Assembly: GCA_000493965.1 (NCBI GenBank)
Contig: AWNV01000006.1
Location: 21,602-85,601, forward strand
Direction: 5' to 3'
Origin: Candidatus Aminicenans sakinawicola JGI OTU-1
GTDB lineage: Bacteria > Acidobacteriota > Aminicenantia > Aminicenantales > Aminicenantaceae
Length of the DNA stretch: 64,000 bases
Part shown: positions 19,911 to 28,731 of the stretch, piece after piece
Numbering within the stretch: the stretch's first letter is position 1
How the letters are laid out: each line of letters starts with the position of its first letter
Notes under the pieces: generated by a model
The model's input: the letters and a program-made list of their open reading frames with translations, nothing else
What the model was told of the DNA's origin: nothing
Database searches by the model: none
Position numbers and translations under genes: made by a program

Positions 19911-20558
19911 ATGAACAAGAACACACCTTTTAAAAAACATGAAGTTGAAGACTATGAAAGAAAGAGGTACAGAGGAATAGACCAGAAGATTGTACATACA
20001 AGAGAGCAAAAAATCCTGGAAAAAATTCTAAGGACCGCTGGCAAAGATGCAATACGAGTCTTAGATCTTCCATGCGGATATGGACGGTTTTCCAGCTTGA
20101 TGCTCAAGAAAGGATTTTCCTTTGTAAGCAGCGACCTTTCATTTTACATGGTCAAACGGGCAGAAGAACACAGCAGACTCTACAACCCGGCTTCAGCATC
20201 AGGGGTCGTTGCAGATGCAAAGCATGGACTTCCATTTAAGCAAAAAGCATTCAATATCATTCTTTCCATGAGGTTTTTTCATCACCTCCATGAAAAGAAA
20301 AATAGGAAATTTATCCTAAAAGAATTCTTTTATGTTTCTTCCAAGTACGTGATCCTTTCATATTACCAGATGAATTTTCTTCACATTCTCCAGAGAAAAT
20401 TTAGAAAAAAACTAAAAAAGAGCAAGACGCAAATAAAGATGATTTCGCGCAAGGAATTTCAAGAAGAGGTTGAAGATGCCGGTTTCTCTATTATAAAGAT
20501 TTTTCCATTATTCAGAGGGATTCACTCTCACCACATAGCTTTTTTGGAGAAGGGCTAG
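19911..20558 (+). CDS. Class I SAM-dependent methyltransferase
   Basis: The 215-residue protein carries motif I VLDLPCGYGRFSSLML, followed by the acidic motif II SSDLSFYMVKRA and a motif IV-like ILSMRFFHHL. No substrate-specific domain is visible. It is the last gene of the LPS-kinase/glycosidase-like operon. Its stop TAG lies in CTAG at 20555-20558, which also gives the stop codon of the convergent outer-membrane gene. Confidence 0.82.
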   Translation: MNKNTPFKKHEVEDYERKRYRGIDQKIVHTREQKILEKILRTAGKDAIRVLDLPCGYGRFSSLMLKKGFSFVSSDLSFYMVKRAEEHSRLYNPASASGVVADAKHGLPFKQKAFNIILSMRFFHHLHEKKNRKFILKEFFYVSSKYVILSYYQMNFLHILQRKFRKKLKKSKTQIKMISRKEFQEEVEDAGFSIIKIFPLFRGIHSHHIAFLEKG

Positions 20559-21757
20559 AACCTGATCCTGATTCCTGCTTTTATACTAAACCCGGATAGG
20601 TCGATCATTGCATTCTGGACATCTGAAACGCCTGCTTCAGTTGGCTTTTTTTCCCGGATAAAAAGAAAAGAGCAGGATTTTTCTTCTGATATTTGATGCT
20701 TAAAAATATAAAGCATACCTTCTTCAGTATATGTCAGGCCTGCTGAGTCTTTGTAATCCGTTTTGCCTTCGAAGTTGTTAATTCTGGCGTATCGTCCAGT
20801 GGCTTCCATAAAAAAATCCAGATGAGGAACTATTTCCTGTACAAAACCAAATCCCCCAACGATTCCGACATCCCGAGCTTTTGCCTCACCTGTCCAGTCT
20901 TTAAAAATGTTATCTTCCTTAATACGGTAAAAATAGCTGCACTCAGTAAAAAAGTATTCTAGACCTGTTTTAATATAAAAACCGGGAACAGGGTAGCAGT
21001 AGAGAGCCAATCTCACAGGAAGAACCTTTATTTTAGGCCTCGTGGTCAGACTGTCAGTGGAAGAGGAGCTCTGAAACTCAACCCGGCTTTCTCTTTCTCT
21101 AAGAAAATAATCCGCTCCGATCCCAACAGAAAATACATTAGAGAGAGAAAAAGATATTTCTGCTCCAAACATATAGCTCAAGTTAAGAGGTTTTATATCT
21201 CCTTTTCCTTGAATTCCCAGAATATCACTATAGTAATCGGCTAAACCTTGAGAACCCTCGTTTAAATCCCCGCCAGAAATAAAAATCCCTCCGCCTGATA
21301 GAAAAAGATTAAACCTGGAGAATGAAGCTTTGAGACTTGTGGAAGTGACAGGAGAAGGCTGTATTGGTTCTACTTCTTCCCTTTCAACCTTGCTGACTTT
21401 TTCCCTTTCAATCTTTTTCTCGCCTGCTCCTCTTTCTTGGGGAAGGTTTTCAATCTCTATTACAAGGCTTTCATGGACATATCCCGAGACAGTGTCTCCC
21501 TCATCCTGTACCAATCTAACTCGATACCATTCACCTTCTTTCTCTGAAGAATCAATGATTGTCCCCTGAGGCAGCTGATAGATGATTATACTTCCTATAT
21601 CTGGTTTTAATCTTACATTAGCCTGTTCTATGACAACTTTAAGTCTTATTGAAACGCTCTGAGCCCAAACAGTCACAAAAAAGAGAAGGAAAAATACAAG
21701 TAAGAGAATAAGAACTTTTAATTCGCTTTTACAGCTGGAAGTTTTTTTAAATCTCAC
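20555..21757 (-). CDS. SH3-domain outer-membrane beta-barrel protein
   Basis: The 400-residue protein has a signal peptide ending near AQS (residues 22-34 hydrophobic). A bacterial SH3 domain follows at about 38-100 (ANVRLKPDIGSIIIYQLPQGT, VSGYVHESLV), then a charged Glu/Lys-rich linker. From about residue 150 there are alternating amphipathic strands ending GIRIRF, with the C-terminal Phe typical of outer-membrane barrels. The SH3 part could bind peptidoglycan, linking barrel and wall. The exact role is unknown. It faces the surface-glycan operon tail to tail. Confidence 0.75.
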   Translation of the reverse strand: MRFKKTSSCKSELKVLILLLVFFLLFFVTVWAQSVSIRLKVVIEQANVRLKPDIGSIIIYQLPQGTIIDSSEKEGEWYRVRLVQDEGDTVSGYVHESLVIEIENLPQERGAGEKKIEREKVSKVEREEVEPIQPSPVTSTSLKASFSRFNLFLSGGGIFISGGDLNEGSQGLADYYSDILGIQGKGDIKPLNLSYMFGAEISFSLSNVFSVGIGADYFLRERESRVEFQSSSSTDSLTTRPKIKVLPVRLALYCYPVPGFYIKTGLEYFFTECSYFYRIKEDNIFKDWTGEAKARDVGIVGGFGFVQEIVPHLDFFMEATGRYARINNFEGKTDYKDSAGLTYTEEGMLYIFKHQISEEKSCSFLFIREKKPTEAGVSDVQNAMIDLSGFSIKAGIRIRF

Positions 21758-21903
21758 TTTTTCACATCTGTTCTATGTACACTTATGATAAAAGAATGTA
21801 TTTTCCTTTTTTCAAGGATTATAGATTAGAGGCTGCGGCCTGTCAAGGACACAAAAATTCTATCGCCCGCAGCCAATAAAAAGGTAAAAATACAATCTGG
21901 ACT

Positions 21904-22267
21904 GGTTCATCGCAATAATGCATACCTAGATAGATCGTATCAGATAAAATGCATGTAAACAAATGAATTTGAGGGGATGGAGGAAGCGACATTGAAAGAT
22001 TTAGCCTTTCTGTGTCGATCTTCGAGGGAACCAGACGAAGTCTGGCCTGATGGATGTGTGAGCACTGTATAATCAAAGGGGCGGTGTTAATGATGGCTCG
22101 CGGGCATTGTGGCGTTGCTTAAGATAAGCATGCGGAGTTCCATCAGAGCCGAGAAGATCGGGGAGGAAATGGCGTTAAAAATCTTAGTGGAGCGCAAACA
22201 TGCACTCAAATTCATTCGCTCCTCTTCCTCTTATCTTCTAATCAGGTATCTATTATTGCGATGAGCC
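21904..22267 (-). mobile_element. MITE-like element, family A, long copy (364 bp)
   Basis: It starts GGTTCATCGCAATAATGCAT and ends TATTATTGCGATGAGCC, giving terminal inverted repeats of about 20 bases with mismatches. The flanks are TCTGGACT (21896-21903) and TCTGGATT (22268-22275), an 8-bp target duplication with one mismatch. Outer segments match the 117-bp copy at 59713-59829 in reverse orientation. The extra ~250 bp in the middle is bounded by AAATGAATTTGAG and CTCAAATTCATT. No transposase frame is visible, so it would need a helper. Confidence 0.75.
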
Positions 22268-22355
22268 TCTGGATTATTCATGACTCAATGTCAGCTCAGG
22301 GGTAGAATGGGTCGGCTTGCTTGAAAGGTGAAAAATGTTGATAATAGATTTGGAT
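22268..22355 (-). repeat. Family B repeat fragment
   Basis: The order CTGGATTATTCA, GACTCAA, GGGTCGGCTTGC, and TTGATAATAGATTTG follows the reverse complement of the family B copy at 38043-38312, with internal deletion. Its first eight bases form the right-hand target duplication of the neighbouring family A element. Confidence 0.6.
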
Positions 22356-22377
22356 GTTATTATAAAGGCACAAAAAA

Positions 22378-22701
22378 ATGATCCTACTTGCCAATTTTTT
22401 GATTGCAACAGCAAGGATAATCCATATACTTCTTATGATCTATGTCTGGATCGTTATCATTCGTGCCCTTCTATCCTGGATTCAAATTCCCACTTTATAC
22501 TCGCTTTCAGTTATCCTATATCACCTAACAAAACCGGTATTAAGGCCTCTCCGAAAATTCTTTCCCCCTTCCAAGATGGGCGGCGTTGATATAAGTCCTT
22601 TTATTATTATACTGTTGATTCTCTTTTTAGATAGTTTCCTTGTACGATCTCTATCTCTCTATGCTCAACAACTACTCAGGCACCAGACATGGTCATTTTA
22701 A
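22378..22701 (+). CDS. YggT family membrane protein
   Basis: The 107-residue protein has two hydrophobic segments (about 3-35 and 72-98) around the family signature RALLSWIQIP and the second half LTKPVLRPLRKFFPPSKMGGVDISPF. YggT proteins are small membrane proteins linked to osmotic protection and to division in some bacteria. The role is not certain. It lies ahead of a DUF167 gene, the same neighbour order as yggT-yggU in many bacteria, which supports the call. The ATG has little ribosome site. Confidence 0.88.
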   Translation: MILLANFLIATARIIHILLMIYVWIVIIRALLSWIQIPTLYSLSVILYHLTKPVLRPLRKFFPPSKMGGVDISPFIIILLILFLDSFLVRSLSLYAQQLLRHQTWSF

Positions 22702-22778
22702 TAATAAGGATAGTTTATATTGTGCACTATATCCAAATCCCAATTTCAAGATATATTCAAATCACTTAAGGTATCAAT

Positions 22779-23024
22779 TTGAAGCATAAAGATAAAATTT
22801 TTTTAAACGTCAAGGTTCAACCATGCTCCAGAAAGCGTGAGATAGACAAAAAAGGTCCAACCGAGTACAGAATACGTGTTCTGTCTCCTCCCTCCAAAGA
22901 AAAAGCCAACAAGGAAGTCATTGAAATAATTGCTTCCCACTTTGATCTCCCTGTTTCCTGTGTAAGAATCATAAAAGGGCACAAATCCCGCAATAAAATC
23001 ATTGAACTTGAAAGCGGGAAGTAA
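22779..23024 (+). CDS. DUF167 (YggU) family protein
   Basis: The 81-residue protein matches the DUF167 pattern: NVKVQPCSRKREI near the start, YRIRVLSPPSKEKANKEVIEIIASHF in the middle, and VRIIKGHKSRNKIIEL at the end. The molecular role of the family is unknown. The start is TTG, with AAGG 8 bases upstream. It follows yggT by 77 bp and is probably co-transcribed. Confidence 0.9.
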   Translation: MKHKDKIFLNVKVQPCSRKREIDKKGPTEYRIRVLSPPSKEKANKEVIEIIASHFDLPVSCVRIIKGHKSRNKIIELESGK

Positions 23025-23090
23025 ATGAGAGCTTAAGAATGGAAATCTATACTCACGGCTCGACCTTTTTGGTAAATAGCAGGGAACTTC

Positions 23091-23118
23091 TTGTTTTTTT
23101 GTTTTTTCATGCTAAAAT
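23091..23118 (+). promoter_or_regulatory. Possible promoter of universal stress protein gene
   Basis: TTGTTT and TAAAAT are 16 bases apart, 43 bases before the ATG at 23161. The -35 region is only part of a T-rich tract, so the call is weak. The gene itself has a strong GGGAGGAG ribosome site. Confidence 0.3.
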
Positions 23119-23160
23119 ATTTTTGATATCGCTTAAACCCCTGTATGGGAGGAGTTAAAA

Positions 23161-24039
23161 ATGACTAACTTTTTGAAAAAAATTCTCTGGGCTACTGATT
23201 TTTCTGATGAATCTCAGGAAGCGCTTTTGTATGCCAGTATATTCGCAAAAACCTTCAAAGCCAAAATTATCGCATTGCATGTAGTGCCAGATTTTTCGCC
23301 TGCCCTTTATGACACCGAAATAGTCATAAAAGGCGAGCTTGCGCAAAAAGTGGACATAATAAAAAAGGAAGCAAAAAATAGGCTTGACAATTTGAGAGAG
23401 ACAAAAGGCATGTCATTCGAGAGCCTGGTTAAAGAAGGAAATGCCTCCAAGAAAATTTTAGAAACAGCCGAAGAAGAAAATATTGACTTGATTGTAGTAG
23501 GAAAAAGAGGCATGTCAGTGATTGAAAAACTTTTTATAGGGAGTGTCGCTAACCAACTATTACGTAACTCCCATATTCCCCTTCTTATAACAAAGAAAAG
23601 GCGCGGAAAACCCCGCTTTAAAAATATCCTTGTGCCTACAGATTTCTCCGAACGCGAAGAAATAGAAAGAGATTATGCCTGGAATTTAGCAAAAGCTTTT
23701 GACTCCGATCTTATGCTTCTCAATATCCTGGAACTTCATGATTATGAATTCTCCCCTAGAGAAATTGATGAAATGTTTGATGCTGTTTTGAAGAGGCTCA
23801 AACGAAGAAGGAAAAGGGAAAAAGAAAACATAAAAGTCTCAGAGGACGTTTACCGTGCTGTCAATGCCTCTATAGGAATCGTGGATTATTCCCAGACTCA
23901 CGGATTTGATCTAATCGTTATATCTACCTGTGGTCATAGTAAGCTGCATAGGTTTTTCTTGGGAAGCACTACAGAAAAAGTCATTTCTTACAGCAATATC
24001 CCTGTTTTTGCTATTCCTCCGTCTCGTTGTGATAGTTAA
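23161..24039 (+). CDS. Tandem-domain universal stress protein
   Basis: The 292-residue protein has two UspA domains. The first (about 1-143) runs from KKILWATDFSDES to the ATP-type motif GKRGMSVIEKLFIGSVANQLLRNS. The second (about 155-290) begins KNILVPTDFSEREE and ends STCGHSKLHRFFLGSTTEKVISYSNIPVF, again with a G-x(9)-GS-type loop. Tandem Usp proteins are soluble stress-response factors. The dprA gene starts 3 bp after its stop, so the two share a transcript with topA and xer. Confidence 0.92.
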   Translation: MTNFLKKILWATDFSDESQEALLYASIFAKTFKAKIIALHVVPDFSPALYDTEIVIKGELAQKVDIIKKEAKNRLDNLRETKGMSFESLVKEGNASKKILETAEEENIDLIVVGKRGMSVIEKLFIGSVANQLLRNSHIPLLITKKRRGKPRFKNILVPTDFSEREEIERDYAWNLAKAFDSDLMLLNILELHDYEFSPREIDEMFDAVLKRLKRRRKREKENIKVSEDVYRAVNASIGIVDYSQTHGFDLIVISTCGHSKLHRFFLGSTTEKVISYSNIPVFAIPPSRCDS

Positions 24040-24041
24040 AG

Positions 24042-25139
24042 GTGAACAAAAACCTGCAGTATTGGGTCGCTTTAAACCTTGTTCTATCCGAAAAATTAAA
24101 ATTTGCCAGAAAGATTATCACTCATTTTTCTTCTGTTTCAGATGTCTTTGAAGCAGGGATAAAAGACCTGCTAGCCATCGGAATAGATAAAAAGCATGCC
24201 GAATCCATAAAATCTCCAAAGATACTGGACCAGGCCAGCAGAGAAATTGATAGAATTACAAAGAAAAAATATACTATCCTTACTCTGGACGATAGAAATT
24301 ATCCTGATTATTTAAGAGAAACTTTTGACCCTCCTCTCGTCCTTTATTGTGCGGGAAAAACTGAACTGCTAAAAGGCCCGGCTGTTTCAATTGTCGGAGC
24401 ACGAAGACCGACTCCATATGGAAGAGCGGTCGCAGAAAGGCTCTCTCAGGATCTGGCATCTCGTGGAATAATTATTGTCAGTGGGTTAGCATATGGCATC
24501 GATTCTATTGCCCATTGGGGGGCTCTTAAAGGAGGAAAGACAATTGCCGTGTTGGGATCAGGATTAGAATACATTTACCCGAAAGAAAATTTAAAGCTTT
24601 TTGAAAAAATCATAGAAACTGGAGCTGTAGTGTCTGAATATCCGCATAACGCACCTCCACTAGCGTCTCACTTTCCTTTGAGAAACAGGATTATCAGCGG
24701 TCTGTCACTTGCCCTGGTAGTAGTGGAAGGCACAAAGAAAAGCGGCTCCCTTATTTCTGCAAGGTTAGCTCTTGAAGAAAACAGGGAAGTCATGGCTGTT
24801 CCTGGAAATATTACCTCCAGACTCAGCCAAGGAACAAACTGGCTGATCAAAACAGGAGCAAAGCTTATTGAGAACTGGGAAGATATTGCTGAAGAACTTC
24901 CATCGCCTTTGAAGGATAATCTTCTTTCGCAAAAAAAGGACAAAAAGGACATCCCTTCAATGGCACCCAAAGAGAAGATGCTGTTTGAGCTTCTCAGCCC
25001 GGATTCAAGAACTCACATCGATGAACTTGTGGAGAAAAGCGACCTCTCAGTCTCTGAGATTCTTTCGATTTTACTCAATCTGGAACTTAACGGGTTAATT
25101 TCACAAAGTCCAGGAAAATACTTCCAGAGGAAACTATGA
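24042..25139 (+). CDS. dprA: DNA-processing protein DprA
   Basis: The 365-residue protein has an N-terminal helical region and the Rossmann-like DprA core: VGARRPTPYGRA, IIVSGLAYGIDSIAHWGAL, VLGSGLEYIYPKEN, RNRIISGLSLALVVVEG and GSLISARLALE. A C-terminal winged-helix segment follows (about 300-365). DprA loads RecA on incoming single strands during natural transformation. ComEA-like and ComF genes are also in the window. The start is GTG after TAAAGG, and topA begins at the overlapping ATG four bases before its end. Confidence 0.95.
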   Translation: MNKNLQYWVALNLVLSEKLKFARKIITHFSSVSDVFEAGIKDLLAIGIDKKHAESIKSPKILDQASREIDRITKKKYTILTLDDRNYPDYLRETFDPPLVLYCAGKTELLKGPAVSIVGARRPTPYGRAVAERLSQDLASRGIIIVSGLAYGIDSIAHWGALKGGKTIAVLGSGLEYIYPKENLKLFEKIIETGAVVSEYPHNAPPLASHFPLRNRIISGLSLALVVVEGTKKSGSLISARLALEENREVMAVPGNITSRLSQGTNWLIKTGAKLIENWEDIAEELPSPLKDNLLSQKKDKKDIPSMAPKEKMLFELLSPDSRTHIDELVEKSDLSVSEILSILLNLELNGLISQSPGKYFQRKL

Positions 25140-27364
25140 TGGCGAAACATTTGGTTATTGTTGAATCTCCTGCCAAGGCGAATACTATTAACCGCTATCT
25201 TGGTGCAGGTTTTTTGGTCAGAGCTTCGATGGGTCACATCCGAGATTTGCCCAAGAAAGAACTGGGTGTGGATATTAAGCATGACTTCAAGCCTGATTAT
25301 AAAATCCTTCCTGCTAGAAAAGGGCTTGTCTCAGAACTGCAGAAATCCGCCAAGCAGTGCGATACGATCTACCTTGCCGCTGACCCCGATAGAGAAGGGG
25401 AAGCAATTTGCTGGCATCTTGCAGCTATCCTCAAAGATTTCAATAATAATATTTACAGGGTTCTATTTCACGAACTAACAAAAACTGCTGTTAAAGAGGC
25501 ATTTAATAATTTAGGACAGATTGATCAAAACAAGATTGACGCCCAACAGACAAGGAGGATTTTGGACAGGCTGGTTGGATATTGTATCAGCCCCCTGTTA
25601 TGGAAAAAAATCGGAAGAGGACTGAGCGCAGGGAGAGTGCAGTCAATAGCATTACGATTAATCTGCGAGAGAGAAAAAGAGATAAAAGATTTTGTGCCCG
25701 AAGAGTATTGGTCTATAACAGCACAGCTTCATGCTGTTAATCCTCCCCCATTTAGTGCAAACCTTGTCAAGATTAACGGCAAAAAAGCAAAAATAACTGA
25801 TGGAAAAAGAGCTAACGAAGTAGTCTCAGAGATTAATAAACTGAATTTTATTCTTGAAGGGATCGAAGTCAAGGAAAAAAAGAAAACATCAAGCCCTCCT
25901 TATATAACCAGCACTCTCCAGCAGGACTGTTTCCGCCTTCTTAGTTTTCCCGTGAAGAAGACAATGCTCATTGCTCAGAAGCTTTACGAAGGGATTAAAA
26001 TTGGCAATCGAGGGCTGATAGGCCTAATTACTTATATGAGGACAGATTCTGTCCGTGTTTCAAACCAAGCATTAATTGAAGCCCGCAACTATATTCAAGA
26101 AAATTATCACAAAGAATATCTTCCCAGGAAACCAAAAATATTTAAAAACAAAAGGAAAGCTCAAGACGCCCATGAAGCTATCCGCCCAACTTCATTTGAT
26201 CTGCCTCCAGAGAAAGTCAGTCCCTATCTTAATAAAGAGGAATACAAGCTTTACTCCTTAATATGGAACCAATTCATAGCTTCTCAGATGAACCCGGCTC
26301 TGATTGAGGAGACCGAATTTGATATAAAGGCATCAAAATACCAATTCAGAGCCAAAGGAGAAGTTATCAAGTTTGATGGATATCTAGTTCTTTTCCCCAG
26401 CATGAAAAAGAACGAGAAATTACTGCCCAAAGCTGAGACAGGTGAAGACCTTAAACTGCTCGATCTTGATTCCAAGCAGAACTTTACTCAACCTCCCCCT
26501 CGATATACTGAAGGAAGCCTTGTTAAGGAGCTGGAGGCCAAAGGAATTGGGCGTCCAAGCACTTATGCTCCAATTATTGCCACACTTCAAGGGCGGGAGT
26601 ATGTCATTAAAGAAAAGGGAAAGTTTATTCCTACAGAAATCGGCATTTATGTTACCGACTATTTAATTAAAAATTTTCCGGATTTAATGGAATTTAAGTT
26701 TACAGCCAGGCTAGAGGATGAACTCGATTTAATAAACGAAGGAAAACAGGACTGGTTGGCCTCTCTCAAATCCTACTATACTTTACTCGATAAAGATCTG
26801 AGGGAAGCTGAGAAAACCGATGGAATAAAAGTATCAGGTATTCCTTTAAAAGATGTTTGCCCGGAATGCGGCCGTCAACTTGTGATAAAAGAAGGGAGGT
26901 TTGGCAGGTTTCGCGCATGTTCTGGCTACCCCGAGTGTAAGTATCGGGAAAGTATGACTAAAAAAGCAGCAAAACCCATCGAAGAGATATGCCCCCAGTG
27001 TGGTTCCACTCTGGTTATACGCGAGGGAAAATACGGAACATTCATTGCGTGTTCGAATTATCCCCGCTGTAAGTACATAAAAAAGGAAAAAAAGGACACT
27101 GGTATTTCCTGCCCACTGGGATGCAGCGGGACAATCCTAAGGAAAAAAACTAGGAAAGGAAAAATATTCTTCGGCTGCAGCAATTACCCAAAATGCAAGT
27201 TTGCCACTTGGGATGAACCTATCAATCAGCCCTGCCCTGAATGCAGTCGTCAATTTATACTCCGTAAAAATTCCATGAAAGGAAAACCATATCTTTACTG
27301 CAGCAATGAAAACTGCAATTATAAGGAGAATGTGGAACCAAAAAAAATCTGGGAACAAAATTGA
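25136..27364 (+). CDS. topA: DNA topoisomerase I
   Basis: The 742-residue type IA topoisomerase relaxes negative supercoils. The TOPRIM domain opens with LVIVESPAKANTINRYLG and includes DPDREGEAICWHL. The active-site Tyr is in LITYMRTDSVRVS near residue 301, and RPSTYAPIIATLQ follows. Four C4 zinc-ribbon repeats occupy about residues 575-735 (for example CPECGRQLV with CSGYPECKY, and CPQCGSTL with CSNYPRCKY). It overlaps dprA by 4 bp and the xer gene by 4 bp. Confidence 0.97.
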   Translation: MMAKHLVIVESPAKANTINRYLGAGFLVRASMGHIRDLPKKELGVDIKHDFKPDYKILPARKGLVSELQKSAKQCDTIYLAADPDREGEAICWHLAAILKDFNNNIYRVLFHELTKTAVKEAFNNLGQIDQNKIDAQQTRRILDRLVGYCISPLLWKKIGRGLSAGRVQSIALRLICEREKEIKDFVPEEYWSITAQLHAVNPPPFSANLVKINGKKAKITDGKRANEVVSEINKLNFILEGIEVKEKKKTSSPPYITSTLQQDCFRLLSFPVKKTMLIAQKLYEGIKIGNRGLIGLITYMRTDSVRVSNQALIEARNYIQENYHKEYLPRKPKIFKNKRKAQDAHEAIRPTSFDLPPEKVSPYLNKEEYKLYSLIWNQFIASQMNPALIEETEFDIKASKYQFRAKGEVIKFDGYLVLFPSMKKNEKLLPKAETGEDLKLLDLDSKQNFTQPPPRYTEGSLVKELEAKGIGRPSTYAPIIATLQGREYVIKEKGKFIPTEIGIYVTDYLIKNFPDLMEFKFTARLEDELDLINEGKQDWLASLKSYYTLLDKDLREAEKTDGIKVSGIPLKDVCPECGRQLVIKEGRFGRFRACSGYPECKYRESMTKKAAKPIEEICPQCGSTLVIREGKYGTFIACSNYPRCKYIKKEKKDTGISCPLGCSGTILRKKTRKGKIFFGCSNYPKCKFATWDEPINQPCPECSRQFILRKNSMKGKPYLYCSNENCNYKENVEPKKIWEQN

Positions 27365-28245
27365 AAAAAGAACTGAACGAATTTTTTTCCTACCTAAAGT
27401 ATGAGAAAAATGCTTCTCCTCATACCATTGCAAGTTATAAAAGAGATTTGACCCAGCTCGCAGCGTACATGGATAATAAAAAATACAGGCTGAAAGATGT
27501 CGATAATGTTATTCTCCGGGGGTTCCTGGCTACTCTCTATGAAAAAAAAGAGAAAAAATCCACTATTGCCCGTAAATTAGCTGCCATACGTTCGTTTTTC
27601 CAATTCTGCATGAGAAAAATGTGGCTTGATGATAATCCTGCTAAAGTAGTAGCCACTCCAAAACAGGAAATATACATACCCTCTTTTCTATCAGAAGAGG
27701 AAATGGCAGACTTCTTGGATCTCCCGAAATCGGATAAGGTTCTGGCTTTAAGAGATAGGGCTATACTCGAACTTCTATATGCCACTGGAGTCCGAGTAAG
27801 TGAGCTCGTCGGTATTAACATTGAAGATATTACTTTTGAAGAAAAAATGATCAGGATAAGAGGCAAAGGAAAAAAGGAAAGACTTGTACCATTCGGCAAA
27901 ATGGCAGAAAACAGCCTTTATTCTTATCTGAAGGCTAGACAATTAATCAACAAAACTAAAATCGATGATAAAGCACTCTTTCTTAACTACCGTTGGGAAA
28001 GAATTTCCTCTCGTTCCGTAGAAAGGATTGTAAATAAACATATCCACTTCTCAGCAGCCAAGAGAAAAATCAGCCCCCATTCTCTTCGGCACTCATTTGC
28101 TTCTCATCTTCTGAGCAGGGGGGCTGATTTGAGGGTTATTCAAGAACTGTTGGGACATGAAAGTCTTGCAACAACACAAAAATATACCCACCTTGATTTA
28201 AGACACCTGCTTGAAGTATACAAGAAAAGCCATCCAAGGTCCTGA
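27361..28245 (+). CDS. xerC: Tyrosine recombinase XerC/XerD
   Basis: The 294-residue integrase has an N-terminal SAM-like DNA-binding domain (about 1-85) and the catalytic domain. The active residues are Arg in YATGVRVSELVG, Lys in GKGKKERLVPFG, HxxR in HSLRHSFASHLL, the second His in LLGHESLATTQ, and Tyr in KYTHLDL. Length and motifs fit chromosome-dimer resolution by Xer at dif. XerC versus XerD cannot be settled by eye; position after topA favours xerC. The TTG start overlaps the topA stop. Confidence 0.92.
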   Translation: MKKELNEFFSYLKYEKNASPHTIASYKRDLTQLAAYMDNKKYRLKDVDNVILRGFLATLYEKKEKKSTIARKLAAIRSFFQFCMRKMWLDDNPAKVVATPKQEIYIPSFLSEEEMADFLDLPKSDKVLALRDRAILELLYATGVRVSELVGINIEDITFEEKMIRIRGKGKKERLVPFGKMAENSLYSYLKARQLINKTKIDDKALFLNYRWERISSRSVERIVNKHIHFSAAKRKISPHSLRHSFASHLLSRGADLRVIQELLGHESLATTQKYTHLDLRHLLEVYKKSHPRS

Positions 28246-28294
28246 GTGACTGCAAAAAAGTGGAAACTATTGTTGTCGTTTAAACTGCTTGTAT

Positions 28295-28310
28295 GTAAAC
28301 ACCTGTTTAC
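28295..28310. repeat. Inverted repeat GTAAAC-ACCT-GTTTAC
   Basis: Six-base perfect arms flank a 4-base spacer in the 168-bp gap between the xer and comEA-like genes. It could be an operator, or a weak hairpin. Related half-sites (GTTTAA, AACATACG) lie nearby. Confidence 0.3.
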
Positions 28311-28413
28311 TATCTTTAAACATACGTTTTGTAACTAGTTGATAATAAAGATGTTATGTGTATTCACATGATGGCCTCGATGTTGCATATAGAATAGGCA
28401 AATGGAGGTTATC

Positions 28414-28731
28414 ATGAAAAACTTAATTATGAAAGGCATGGTTTTCAGCCTTGTTTTCTCTCTCTTGTTCTTGTATTTTAATCCTTTTCAACTTCAGGCT
28501 GAAACAAAGCCAGCCAACCAAAAGATTAACATTAACACAGCCTCATTGGCAGAGCTTCAAAAACTCCCAAGGATCGGGGCTAAAGTGGCCCAGAGAATCA
28601 TTGACTTTCGAAAAGAAAACGGAAAGTTCAAAAAGATCGAAGAAATCATGAAGGTTAAAGGGATAGGAGAAAAAACATTCAATAACTTAAAATCCCTGAT
28701 TACTGTGGGAAGTACAGCCAAATCAAAATAA
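28414..28731 (+). CDS. ComEA-like helix-hairpin-helix protein
   Basis: The protein is 105 residues from the ATG at 28414, chosen because GGAGG at 28404-28408 sits just ahead of it. An earlier in-frame ATG at 28402 would put that site inside the gene. A signal peptide (about 1-28, ending LQAE) is followed by a double HhH domain: [45 protein letters not shown]. ComEA proteins bind incoming DNA outside the inner membrane in transformation. The gene converges on rdgB with a 9-bp overlap. Confidence 0.88.
   Translation: MKNLIMKGMVFSLVFSLLFLYFNPFQLQAETKPANQKININTASLAELQKLPRIGAKVAQRIIDFRKENGKFKKIEEIMKVKGIGEKTFNNLKSLITVGSTAKSK

Larger units (their letters stand above)
21758..22377. other. 620-bp gene-free region filled by two repeat families
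   Basis: The stretch holds the 364-bp family A element (21904-22267) with flanking target duplications, directly followed by a family B fragment (22268-22355). Short open frames in it are not convincing genes. Confidence 0.6.

Noticed and set aside
21843..22076. 77-codon minus-strand frame in the long family A element
   Set aside because: It crosses the element boundary and has no start context or motif.
22335..22589. 84-codon frame overlapping yggT
   Set aside because: YggT signature text is in the other frame; this one is a shadow.
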